From contig QNGE01001709.1 in the NCBI GenBank assembly GCA_008508345.1, positions 3,715 to 67,714 on the forward strand: DNA of 64,000 nucleotides, in the 5' to 3' direction. The translations under genes and the position numbers were made by a program. This DNA is from Paragonimus westermani. Taxonomy: Eukaryota > Platyhelminthes > Trematoda > Plagiorchiida > Troglotrematidae. Shown piece after piece: positions 27,601-34,720 of the stretch; the first letter of the stretch is position 1, and the number at the start of each line of letters is the position of its first letter. The notes beneath the pieces were generated by a model, which was not told where the DNA came from, ran no database searches, and was given only the letters and a program-made list of their open reading frames with translations.

Positions 27601-28157
27601 CTCTTACCTGCTGTTATTTTTGAGAATAGCTTGCTTCACACGAGCGCTGTTAAAAAAACCTGCCGCTGAGTTGAATTTTGTTCGTTTTTTAAAACCTAGT
27701 ATCTGTCACCCTGCTCATTAGATAGACGTTATTAAAAGGGAGTTGGCATTTCAATTCCTATTCCGGGTGTTCCACACTCCCATCTGGCCCAACACTATTT
27801 TCTCCAACTGTGCTAAAATTTCGACTGATGTTGCTCATTTCGTTTGACCTAAATGACTTAGGTATTCTGAAAAATCCACTTTTACCTTACACCCTACTTA
27901 GCCATCTATGAGCTGGGTGTACACCTGTGGCTGCTCCATTTCGGTCACGAGTAATCATTGTGTCGGTTGCTTCTGTTCCTCTTCATTTGTTGGCTAGCTG
28001 GACACAGGCATCACAAACAGTTGCCTACTCATACTGGCATCGATCACCAATTTTCGTTGGTTTCCGTTGGATTCACCTGACTAGTTGAAGAAAATTATGA
28101 TCTGTTTTACTGGTTGTGTTGCAGCAGAGGTCAAAATGTTAGGTGATATTATTATTA

Positions 28158-28189
<32 letters not shown>

Positions 28190-29850
28190 CTGAATGCATC
28201 ACTCCACATCTTTTGCCATTGGTACAGGGGTATTCGGTTCGTAGCACTGTATAAATTCCGAGGAGATCCAACCCTAAGACAAAAATGATCAGGCCTAATC
28301 CCTCAGTCCTAACCAAATTAGGCAGCCGTTCTGTCCGTCGACGTTCTGACAGTCGACTGTCAAGTGGATCCTAGGCCGGATGACTCAGCTTGGGAACTTC
28401 TCATTTTTGCTAACCGGCATAGGCCGTTCGTCCTAAAAAATGCAGGCTGCTTGTATCACTTCTCTGTTACACTGTCTGTGCCAACTGTATTCAATGCAAC
28501 TAGAATACCAATCACTGTGGCAAGTCGATTTGTTTGTGAGCATCGAAGGGCGTTTGCACCGTTGTTATTTCCCTGCATACAGCACTTTTGGTCGCCATAT
28601 CCCCAGTTTATTTAAGACATATTTTGTACATTGTCTTTGTGACAAGCTACTTCAGCAGCGTCCGTTTTGTTTTAGCATTCATCATCTTGACTTCCATTCA
28701 CATAGGCACATTTGCACATCTAATGAACGGCTGTGAACGCCAATTTCCGATATTCCAAACTTCCCAAGGTCTGTCCACTGGTCTTACAAAATATGCCTTC
28801 CCAGAAAATATTAATGATTTATGTGGGATTAACCTCTACAAATTTGTGCATTTTTTTCTTCAGCAAGGCATCGTGATTACAGTAGAACTACACAACTCCT
28901 CCTTTTGTAACTAGCCACCCTTCTTCAATGAGTTTTCCGCTCTTGTAGATTGTATTGCGACCCGATCGCCAATCCTAGCAGACGCGTGGCACAAACAGTC
29001 TTCTGGCTGACCACTGAATGTCTTAAAGCAGTCCTCGCTCCCATTCTTCCCTATCTCATGGAAGAAGTCGACGAGGCTAGCCGCAAAATTGCAAGTATGG
29101 ATCATGCGATGGCGCCGCTCACGTTTGGGCGTTCTCTACTCGAGCGATATGCGGGTCACACTTTATCCGATTCTGACACACTTCCGCCCAAATCAGTCAA
29201 ATCGGATTGGCTAGTGTGTCTGACAGCCATGCAGAATTGGTCACATTATACGGAGTATGCTGATGCAGTGGAGCTGGTTTATGCACTTTATTTGGCCATA
29301 CTCAACGAGGCCAACACTCAGTCTGTGATTTCCAGTAGTTCTGTGAACCCCCTGTCAAAGTTCCACGTTGAGATCTATGTGAATCCGTCGAATTTGGATT
29401 CTAAGCTGATCCGTTCACTTCGTGTAAGTTTCGAAGTTTCCGTTTTATCTTATAGGACGGTCTGAGCTGTTTGGTTTTGAGCTTAGTCACCCATAAATCC
29501 AGTAGCCGTTGTTGTAAATCATCCCCCCAGGTAATTCATCCTCTCATTATTGTCTTCGGTCCATGCAGCTTCTTCAACCGGGTACTTCGGAGGTTAATTC
29601 ACACTCTGATTTGTGTAAACTATTGCGTGCGGCGTCTGTATATTGGTTAACGGGACAATTGAGACGTTCGGATTCGCCTGCGATCGTCCAACTACAGTTT
29701 CAAGATACTGTCGTGCTCGTCAGCCTGCGCGCCACTACCGCCGATTGTCAGTGCCCTCGATGTCTTCGTTTCACTCGAATCCCACAACTTCATTTGTGTT
29801 CTCGCTGTGTGGATGCTCTAGCCGTTCGGACTGAATGCACTTCTGTGTGA
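1631..29850 (+). CDS. IARS2: Mitochondrial isoleucyl-tRNA synthetase, 17 coding exons
   Basis: This class I aminoacyl-tRNA synthetase charges tRNA-Ile with isoleucine, presumably in the mitochondrial matrix. Exons: 1631-1774, 1813-2080, 2123-2271, 2309-2358, 2399-2511, 2556-2643, 4496-4799, 5026-5116, 5245-5390, 6386-6546, 11167-11269, 14055-14124, 23287-23422, 24519-24726, 24924-25252, 28949-29423, 29569-29850. All use GT/AG and phases match throughout, giving 3,117 nt and 1,038 residues, close to the roughly 1,000 residues usual for the family. Motifs seen: HVGH at residues 81-84, the editing-domain [19 protein letters not shown] near 478, [13 protein letters not shown] at 623-627, and a zinc site C1007-x2-C1010 / C1022-x2-C1025. 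The start is the ATG at 1631, followed by a basic, serine- and phenylalanine-rich N-terminus like a mitochondrial presequence. The paralogous cytosolic enzyme is less likely because of the presequence and the C-terminal CxxC pairs. Untranslated ends and promoter could not be defined. Confidence 0.93.
1813..2080 (+). CDS. IARS2: IARS2 exon 2: HIGH-motif exon
   Basis: Follows the acceptor TTTTTTCAG. It carries the [12 protein letters not shown] segment and the class I signature HVGH, followed by [11 protein letters not shown] and [11 protein letters not shown]. These are the ATP-binding start of the Rossmann fold and are typical of IleRS. It ends in phase 1 before GTTTGA. Confidence 0.95.
2123..2271 (+). 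CDS. IARS2: IARS2 exon 3
   Basis: Lies between the acceptor TTCATTTAG and the donor GTGAGC. It encodes the segment with [18 protein letters not shown], matching the conserved 'D-W-x-Y-T-D' region after the HIGH motif. Ends in phase 0; the preceding intron is 42 bp. Confidence 0.92.
2309..2358 (+). CDS. IARS2: IARS2 exon 4 (50 nt)
   Basis: A 50-nt exon reading [17 protein letters not shown], the conserved segment just before the editing insertion. Flanking introns are 37 and 40 bp. Ends in phase 2 at AG|GTATGG. Confidence 0.88.
2399..2511 (+). CDS. IARS2: IARS2 exon 5: start of editing insertion
   Basis: Begins [20 protein letters not shown] in frame after exon 4. It leads into the CP1 editing domain, which hydrolyses mis-charged Val-tRNA-Ile in this family. 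Ends in phase 1 before GTTTGC. Confidence 0.9.
2556..2643 (+). CDS. IARS2: IARS2 exon 6: editing domain WTTTPWT motif
   Basis: Encodes [17 protein letters not shown], the conserved threonine-rich loop of the editing site. The donor GTGGGT at 2644 is chosen because it alone keeps phase 2 with exon 7; the neighbouring GTTGTT at 2648 would shift the frame. Confidence 0.88.
2644..4495 (+). other. IARS2 intron 6 (1,852 bp) with scaffold N at 3334
   Basis: The first long intron. A GC-rich part at about 2,950-3,341 stands out from its AT-rich surroundings and ends at a single N (3334). The rest shows no recognisable element. Confidence 0.6.
4496..4799 (+). CDS. IARS2: IARS2 exon 7: editing domain core
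   Basis: Starts [17 protein letters not shown] and contains [17 protein letters not shown], the second editing-site motif with its conserved aspartate. Acceptor TTTCAG, donor GTATGT, ends in phase 0. Confidence 0.95.
5026..5116 (+). CDS. IARS2: IARS2 exon 8
   Basis: Encodes [15 protein letters not shown], the 'V-D-x-x-G-x-F' stretch near the end of the editing domain. Acceptor GATAG, donor GTGAAT, ends in phase 1. Confidence 0.9.
5245..5390 (+). CDS. IARS2: IARS2 exon 9
   Basis: Encodes [16 protein letters not shown] and SDQWFL, diagnostic of IleRS where the editing domain returns to the catalytic core. Acceptor CTTAG, donor GTAAGC, ends in phase 0. Confidence 0.95.
6386..6546 (+). CDS. IARS2: IARS2 exon 10: WCLSRQR motif
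   Basis: Encodes [20 protein letters not shown], the conserved tRNA/amino-acid pocket segment. It ends in phase 2 (CA|GTGAGT); the missing base comes from exon 11, giving a histidine codon. Phase and content agree on both sides. Confidence 0.93.
6547..11166 (+). other. IARS2 intron 10 (4,620 bp)
   Basis: Long intron. The only recognisable content is the RTE-like fragment at 10,190-10,460. The stretch 6,547-10,190 holds only short open frames without family resemblance. Confidence 0.6.
10190..10460 (+). mobile_element. RTE-like LINE reverse transcriptase fragment
   Basis: A decayed + strand piece reading IPEEALGG, then [12 protein letters not shown], then MHFAPSQ. This is the order seen around the catalytic YADD box of RTE-clade reverse transcriptases ('EEAL..G', '[10 protein letters not shown]', 'MRFAPSK'), with YADD altered to SVDD and a stop between the pieces. 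It lies in intron 10 of IARS2. Confidence 0.62.
11167..11269 (+). CDS. IARS2: IARS2 exon 11
   Basis: Follows the pyrimidine-rich acceptor TTTCCCCCCACAG. It encodes [16 protein letters not shown], which matches the 'G-S-D-x-W-W...ELLP' region. Ends in phase 0 before GTCGGA. The preceding intron is 4.6 kb. Confidence 0.9.
11937..12050 (-). repeat. Penelope-like terminal repeat, copy 1
   Basis: Shares with the copy at 13,680-13,797 the + strand blocks CCACTTCATCAGAGCAGAAAG (CCGCTTTGTAACGGCAGAAAG in the other), GCGATATGTTAACATTTC and CATTAGTCGCAAACGTAAAAC. Direct orientation on both sides of the element suggests a Penelope terminal repeat. Confidence 0.65.
12340..12543 (-). pseudogene. GIY-YIG endonuclease remnant of the Penelope-like element
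   Basis: Sixty-seven residues containing [22 protein letters not shown], downstream of the RT on the - strand. The layout cysteine pair, 'VYIG.T.R', arginine and 'EH' matches the C-terminal nuclease of Penelope-like elements. The expected glycine of the 'YIG' motif reads Asp, and the frame is open only over this segment. Confidence 0.72.
12562..13336 (-). pseudogene. Penelope-like reverse transcriptase, frameshifted
   Basis: Catalytic blocks lie in separate frames: 13,070-13,336 holds DVDSLFTKV and [12 protein letters not shown]; the YVDD box lies at about 13,030-13,045 after a stop; 12,562-13,014 holds [21 protein letters not shown]. The two aspartates of YVDD are intact but the reading frame is not. 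Reverse transcription in this family makes the DNA copy used for insertion. Confidence 0.85.
13680..13797 (-). repeat. Penelope-like terminal repeat, copy 2
   Basis: Second direct copy of the repeat at 11,937-12,050, at the 5' side of the element as read on the - strand. Divergence between the copies is obvious by eye, so the insertion is old. Confidence 0.65.
14055..14124 (+). CDS. IARS2: IARS2 exon 12: WYDSG motif
   Basis: A 70-nt exon encoding [18 protein letters not shown], the signature 'D-V-W-F-D-S-G' loop of the active site. It sits between two TE-filled introns. Acceptor CCGAG, donor GTGCGT, ends in phase 1. Confidence 0.93.
14925..15492 (-). pseudogene. RTE-like reverse transcriptase, YADD region deleted
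   Basis: 15,492-15,199 carries [20 protein letters not shown] and the palm start [19 protein letters not shown]. 15,152-14,925 carries [15 protein letters not shown] and [13 protein letters not shown]. Only about 45 bp separate 'KYVNIL' from 'MRF', where this family normally has around 85-90 residues including the YADD box. The copy therefore lacks its catalytic centre. Confidence 0.85.
16439..17039 (-). pseudogene. LINE AP-type endonuclease domain, broken
   Basis: Two pieces in different frames: 17,039-16,848 with [14 protein letters not shown] (catalytic-Glu region, 'E-T-R' altered to E-I-R) and 16,669-16,439 with [14 protein letters not shown]. The nicking endonuclease of RTE elements has this order. 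The annotation 'craniofacial development protein 2-like' often given to such ORFs reflects the same domain. Confidence 0.82.
17634..18653 (+). repeat. 1,020-bp direct repeat, copy 1
   Basis: Matches 18,764-19,783 at an offset of exactly 1,130 bp; all open frames inside translate identically. It begins right at the 5' end of the RTE-like LINE and ends at the single N at 18,654. An unmerged overlap between two contigs (or haplotypes) is the simplest explanation; a real recent tandem duplication is the alternative. No coding content is recognised. Confidence 0.93.
18655..18698. repeat. TA dinucleotide microsatellite next to an N
   Basis: About 20 TA units directly after the N at 18,654. Such a run is a likely reason for an assembly break here. 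Confidence 0.95.
18764..19783 (+). repeat. 1,020-bp direct repeat, copy 2
   Basis: Second copy of 17,634-18,653. It differs in its flanks: preceded by a TA-rich spacer ending AAATTTGGC and followed by unique sequence beginning GGAATTTGG. Confidence 0.93.
20325..22035 (-). mobile_element. RTE-like LINE, 5'-truncated and decayed
   Basis: Second - strand RTE-like element in IARS2 intron 12. On the - strand: linker (22,001-21,660, with [11 protein letters not shown]), the 'RGGQ' region (21,658-21,392), an RT core (21,404-21,066) with [17 protein letters not shown] and [15 protein letters not shown], a catalytic box reading [11 protein letters not shown], and a C-terminal region with [13 protein letters not shown] (about 20,655). 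The endonuclease is absent, as in 5'-truncated LINEs. The 3' end has an ATTATTATTAT run near 20,330. Confidence 0.83.
22036..23286. other. Rest of IARS2 intron 12, nothing assigned
   Basis: Unremarkable non-coding sequence between the second RTE-like element and exon 13. No repeat, coding fragment or RNA gene is recognised. Confidence 0.5.
23287..23422 (+). CDS. IARS2: IARS2 exon 13
   Basis: Encodes [20 protein letters not shown], the conserved substrate-pocket helix. Acceptor TTTGCAG, donor GTGAGT. It follows a 9.2-kb intron holding two RTE-like LINEs and a duplicated block. Confidence 0.95.
23950..24035 (-). ncRNA. tRNA-like sequence, left arm
   Basis: Reverse-strand copy of the same tRNA-like unit with the T arm GCTGGTTCGAATCCAGC intact and an A box changed to TAGCTGAGCTGGTACAGTG. 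Here the ends pair better (GCCTCG with CGAAGC, one mismatch) than in the right arm. Confidence 0.6.
24266..24345 (+). ncRNA. tRNA-like sequence, right arm
   Basis: Shows a D-arm-like TAGCTCAGCTGGTAGAGC (A box), a TGCC/GGCA stem with a seven-base loop, and a perfect T arm GCTGG-TTCGAAT-CCAGC (B box). The acceptor ends do not pair (GGCCTCG against TCTAACT) and the region between anticodon-like stem and T arm is too long for a normal tRNA. It is therefore a tRNA-derived element, not a tRNA gene. Confidence 0.65.
24519..24726 (+). CDS. IARS2: IARS2 exon 14: KMSKS motif
   Basis: Encodes [20 protein letters not shown], with the ATP-binding KMSKS loop, then the 'DILRHWAA' helix. Acceptor CCTTTAG, donor GTGAGC. 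Confidence 0.96.
24924..25252 (+). CDS. IARS2: IARS2 exon 15: start of anticodon-binding domain
   Basis: Encodes [15 protein letters not shown], the classic beginning of the helical anticodon-binding domain, followed by a tyrosine-rich helix. Acceptor ACTGACAG, donor GTGAGT, ends in phase 2. Confidence 0.95.
25253..28948 (+). other. IARS2 intron 15 (3,696 bp)
   Basis: AT-rich intron between the two anticodon-domain exons. Apart from the ATT microsatellite at 28,148-28,190 nothing is recognised. Confidence 0.6.
28148..28190. repeat. ATT trinucleotide microsatellite
   Basis: A run of ATT units with one GTT interruption, ending before CTGAATGC. Confidence 0.95.
28949..29423 (+). CDS. IARS2: IARS2 exon 16: anticodon-binding domain
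   Basis: The largest exon (475 nt). It starts with [20 protein letters not shown] and contains [11 protein letters not shown], matching the 'APILPHLAEE' helix of IleRS. Acceptor CTTGTAG, donor GTAAGT, ends in phase 0. Confidence 0.95.
29569..29850 (+). CDS. IARS2: IARS2 terminal exon: C-terminal zinc site and stop
   Basis: Encodes the last 93 residues and the TGA stop. Two CxxC pairs (CPRC and CSRC, 11 residues between) form the C-terminal zinc-binding module also found in bacterial-type IleRS. No convincing AATAAA signal lies in the next 300 bp, so the 3' end of the transcript is undefined. Confidence 0.92.
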   Translation, partial: LLQPGTSEVNSHSDLCKLLRAASVYWLTGQLRRSDSPAIVQLQFQDTVVLVSLRATTADCQCPRCLRFTRIPQLHLCSRCVDALAVRTECTSV

Positions 29851-32800
29851 GATGTTACTCGAATATCTTTGTAAATATTACTTCTACTATGTACCTACGT
29901 TCATCCTCCTGCTCATATTTTACCTACGTTTCACGGGTGTTGGCCTTAAAAAGGTCATCTGGTAGATTTTTTGTCATCTCATCCGTTTGTGACATATGTA
30001 ATGGATGGTTCTGTGGGTCTGGGGTGCTACTGCTAGTGCGGACCGGATGGAACCTCGTCTAATTTATCCGCAATCCATCTAACCTAAAATCGTTTACTTG
30101 TTCCATCCGTTTCTGTTTAACGCAGTCACTTGATCAGATTGTGTGTGTAATGCTTCGTATCTGTGAATGTTTGTGTGCATAAAGTCGATATGATTCCTCT
30201 TATCGCATTATTCGGACTCGGTTTAACTGAGTGCACCATTCCATTTTGCAGTGTTGTGTTCAGTTGGCATGGTTTGTCCAGATAATCTGGGTCGCTTCAG
30301 TTAGAATGCTTCCTAATAGCACTCGACTGGCTTTGAATTAGATGTTCAGACCAATTTAGGTCGTACAGCGTATGGTTACGAAAGATGCCTTAATTTTCTA
30401 TTGGCTTTTTCGCCTGGAATTATGGTTTGTGTCGTATGATTTCCTCGTGTTCCGTCGATAATTCAGAAGAGATCTTATTTTGGCTCACAAACCACTACAT
30501 CGACCGTCGCATCGTGTGAGACTCGTTCTTGCACTCACTTCGCATCACTTGTGGGGTGTTTCGTCAAGGCTGCCGTACCAGGTGGGTTATACGAGATTGT
30601 TTTAACTGCTGTAACTACGGCTTAGGAGCATGTGAACAGAGAACGGCGGATAACGAAACGACGGTCAACAGTAATAAACTCGAACTGCGAGGTATACACG
30701 ATTAGTTCGTAACTTCTCGGCTAACCCAACCACCCGATGCTAGTGTATCAACACAGGAAAGAGACCGGCCTTCAAACACAGCCTTTTTGATGTCGCCCAC
30801 TTCAGAGACCGCATGTTTCCAAACTAGTTCATTCTTATAGAGTTTGTGACGAATAAGAAAACAAGGTAAAACAGTGGACCAGACAAAAATACAGGCAGCA
30901 CACTGATGCCCTAATTAAAAGATGAGTTTGTGGGCAGGATGCCGAAGAATGGCACGAAGGCTGAGAACGCTCATGAAGGGCAGAGAAGCACATGACCGTG
31001 CCCACTGTGAAGGTTATTTCAACAATAACGTGCTAGGTTTCTATAGGGTAAATAAAAACGGTATTTTCGGGAATTGGAGTCTTCCCTAACAGAAATGCAG
31101 TCAACACTCCTTTTGTTTTTCGTTACTTTGGGTCGCACTCAAATCTGTCATGACATCGTCGCCAGTGGATGACCCTAAGCTCAGGTGTGGTGCAATCGAT
31201 GTCAATGCCAGCAGGTTATCTTCCGAAGCCTGCTTGTTTCCTGCATGAGGTTTGCTTTTTCTTCACACATTGATTTAATGCCGTTTTGTTGCACTTCATG
31301 TTCTCATAAACCTTACTGTTTGATACCTGAACATCTTTATTTTCATCCCTCAATTACTCTATGCTCTATTAATATCGTTCAGCATGATGGCAGGTGTGTG
31401 TGTGTGTGTGTGTGTGTAGGTTTCCTTTAACGTGGCAGATCCTAACGATCCCGATTGTGACTGTCTATCACCTTCGTCTGCTTTCCGTCGTGTATCTCGA
31501 CTTAAATAATAACTCAAAAGTCAACATGAATTGCTCTGCCTGGATCGTTCATCCAATATTGGTTGTCGCATTGAGTTAGATCGGGTATGAACGTTTGCAA
31601 TAGATTTTTCTATTGAAGTACTTTTGGTTACCTTGTGATGTGGCGTCAATGGTGTGGGAAAACGCTGAAATCGTTTAGTGGCCGGTGGTTTAGTACAGTA
31701 CTTACATTATTTCCATCTCCAGCTATGGGTAATCTGTCTGCGTTATCAGTTTAGGAAACACCGCCTATCATGATTTCCTTTGGTTACTAGAGTAGTTTGG
31801 GACATAGTAGTGATTACAAATGTACTTAGCTCTCATCCAGTGCCAGTTTCTACGCAGTAGCAATAAGACGATAAGTGAGCCAACGAAATTGGAATGCAAT
31901 ACAAATTATGCACAGCATAATTATTCGTGTAGTTGGACATCAACGACAGTATTCAGTTATGAATCACACTTACTGCAGTTACCTCATCCACTGACACTCA
32001 ATTTCAGAGCCTTCTGTTATCACTCTTCACTCTATCCTCCGCAGTGCTTCTGAGACGAAATGAACTGTAAGATGCCATCAATCGCCTTTGCATCCATTCT
32101 GATAAACCGACAGCTTTTGTGAGATGTCTGAGTGTTTGTCCAGCTCTATTCGCAGGGCGTCCATTTTCATACACTCATGCTGTTTACTCCCAGCTTAGGG
32201 CATTAGTTGTAGAGCTCCTTTGCTTCAATTTGTATTATGGCTGTAACCAGGATTGGGGGTGAAGATTTCGCGGCCTCAGCCATACAAATGCGAGGCCATT
32301 CTATTTGCTTTGTGAACTTCGTGGTCCTGGTTGGGGTGTTCATAATCAGGGCAAACTGAGCGAAGTTATTGGCTGTACGGATGCTCCCCAAGGCATGTCG
32401 AAGGGTTTCTGGGAAGCTGGAGTGGATCTTCGCAAATACGGCGCAGATCATCGGGTTCGGCAACCTTGCTAGAAAGCAGTATGATGATTCAGGACCGCCC
32501 GGTTTAGTCCGGGAGGCGTCGTCACTACCGGCGGCGTTTTCGAGAGCCCTGCCGAAATGGGGCATAGATTTGGAACAACGTGTGCCGATTGATCATTTCG
32601 TGGGAAGAATTCCACCAGCAACCAGGTTTGCCCTCGTGCGTCGATAATCACCAGAGGATTTGACCGATGCTGTCGGGACACTCACGACCGGTTAACGAAC
32701 CAAGTAAGTTGGACGAACTTACGAAATGTTAAGGTGTGCTGTTTACTGTTAAAGTATGAACCATTATACCAACATTCTCATACTGATGAGTTCACACTGT

Positions 32801-33750
32801 GTGCTTCTGGCGTGCGGTAACCACCCAAATGGATTTCCCATTCAGCCGATCCGGGTAAGCGACATTCGGGAATTTGAGACAGTGGACGTGAATGGTTCCG
32901 CCGGCTACGTAAAGTATCCGTTCGTCGCTTTTTATATGAAGTTCAGTAGCCCCATCTACATCTCAAAATTCAGCCGTGCCACTCCATTTGAACATTTATG
33001 GATGGTGTTCTCAGTTAATGTTTGGATGAGTCATAGCTGCCCAGACGAGGGTTTGCCATATTTCTTATGAAAATTATTTTAGACCTCGTAACTGTGGTCA
33101 AGATACCATTCTAGTAAACCTACCAGATTGGTATACAGGGTCACCGCCGCTGCTGGTGCTGCCGTGTCTCTTCCAGACTTTGATTTTCTGATCACCTGCC
33201 GGGGTCCACGCAAAGGAATGAAAGAGTGAGGAAATTTCGTAAAGGACCACTGGGTACATCGAAGGAGAAACAGAAGTGGATGGGACGATAATCGGAAAAA
33301 GAAAGGAATGGAACAGTCTATTTTTCACGAACTCAAGAAGAACCGATGATTAACACTTCTCAGACCTATGCTTTAAATAGTTTGTCGTCACGGCTTGTGC
33401 TGCCTTCGCTGGCAATTAATTCCAATCGCACACTACCTCTTGAGGGGAGTAGTGAGCTCAAGTTCCTCTGTTGTCATGTGGCTTTGCGAGTTTCCGATGA
33501 TGCCTTCGTAGCGCCGGGTTGCCGTTACTGGTAAGCTGTTCTCCATTACCAGCCAAAACGTTTAGCGATTTAAGGACTCTACTCAAGTCTTCACGCATGC
33601 GTAATTGCCTTGAGGGAACAAACCCAAATATGCAAGTCTGCGTCGATAGTCCATACACTTAGGCCTAATAAGAGACTATATTATTCAGCGCTGTATTTCT
33701 TTAACGCTTTTTCATTCCTTTCAAGGTACGGACTCCAGGCTGGCACACAG
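29851..33750. other. Intergenic region downstream of IARS2
   Basis: No gene is recognised. It contains the TG microsatellite at 31,394-31,418. A 120-codon - strand open frame (32,565-32,203) overlaps a + strand frame and matches no family I know. Confidence 0.5.
31394..31418. repeat. TG dinucleotide microsatellite
   Basis: About a dozen TG units following CAGG. Confidence 0.95.
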
Positions 33751-34019
33751 TATAACATAGAAGGCGATCGTTTTCACTCCGAATGCCCGTAGACCAACTT
33801 TGGGACAAAGTGGGGACACCGGAGGACAGCGTTCTTTCAAATTAGTGGTTCTGGCAAAACAAACGAAAACAGCACAAACGCTCATGAGCCGAAGGCTCAG
33901 TAAGCCACGCACGTGACTTTAATAAAAAACTGAATTGGTGCTACCACTAGAGCAACATGCTCTGACATACAACTCGCATTCGATCCGTGTGCCCTGGCTT
34001 GTTTTGACTGCGCGTTACA
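33751..34019 (+). repeat. TRIM-like solo LTR, decayed
   Basis: Colinear with the TRIM LTR at 47,178-47,461: GGATGCCCGT-like start, GGACACCGGAGGACA, CATGAGCCGAAGGCTCAGTAAG, CGCACGTGAC, ATTCGATCCGTGTGC and the end GCGTTACA. The first bases are TATAAC where the other copy has TGTAAC. No internal region or second LTR is adjacent and no target-site duplication is visible. Confidence 0.72.
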
Positions 34020-34465
34020 ACAATGTTCAAGATGCGGTCGCAAGTACGTCTGAAACAACGTGCTGGGACCTCTGGCTCAAGAGCAGCCACAACCATTCTA
34101 AGTAGAAACAATTCTTCTTGGCTCCTAGGACGGCCTCTGTGGTTCGATTGAAAGGTTCGGAGTTTACCCCTTTCTTGCATCCTTAGATCTTCACTTTTGG
34201 ATGTTCTATGAACAACCGCCGAAATCCTCGGCTCCCCTAAATGTCTAGCGAATCCTCCCTTCCCACCTCCCAATGGATGTTTACGTTTGTTCACTTTCAG
34301 TCGTAGTTCGTATACTACTGTCCACTATTGGGTTCTTTCTTGATCATCCTACATGACCGCCTCGTTTGGAAGGCCGACTAGTTTAATGTCGTCTGCAAAC
34401 ATATAGTGCTTGCAAGAAAGACAAAGTGCCAGGTTGTCTGTATAACTCAGGAACAGTAAAGGTCC
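34020..34465 (-). pseudogene. CR1/Jockey-like LINE RT fragment
   Basis: On the - strand, 34,460-34,345 reads GPLLFLSYTDNLALCL and KHYMFADDIKLVG, the 'GP-LFL-Y-NDL' and catalytic FADD blocks of CR1/Jockey-type reverse transcriptases. A decayed C-terminal part (34,294 downward) follows. The fragment ends at the TRIM-like LTR. Confidence 0.75.
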
Positions 34466-34504
34466 CCAATCATACTTGAACGCAAATTTTTGGTCGTGGG
34501 GGTG

Positions 34505-34720
34505 GGCCCTTATCCAATCGCAATTCCCCGTGGACAGTTTGAACGCCCCAGGCTTCTCTCAAAGAAGCATGTTATTAATCGACTCAAAAACCTTTTGAAG
34601 TCCAGAAAGCAGGCTTCTGTCGCACCTTTTCTAATTCATAATATTGATGATTCCACGAACGAACGACGCCAGTTTTTTACTCATTTCTTCACAAACCTGT
34701 GCTGTTGGGCTGTAGAGTGA
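34505..34720 (+). pseudogene. LINE linker fragment between EN and RT
   Basis: Reads FERPRLLSKKHVINRLKNLL, then QASVAPF and RRQFFTHFFTNL, the pattern between endonuclease and RT in CR1/Jockey-type elements ('FE..L...NPK..F.YI', '..FF.S.F'). It is on the opposite strand to the adjacent RT fragment, so it comes from a different or inverted insertion. Confidence 0.5.
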
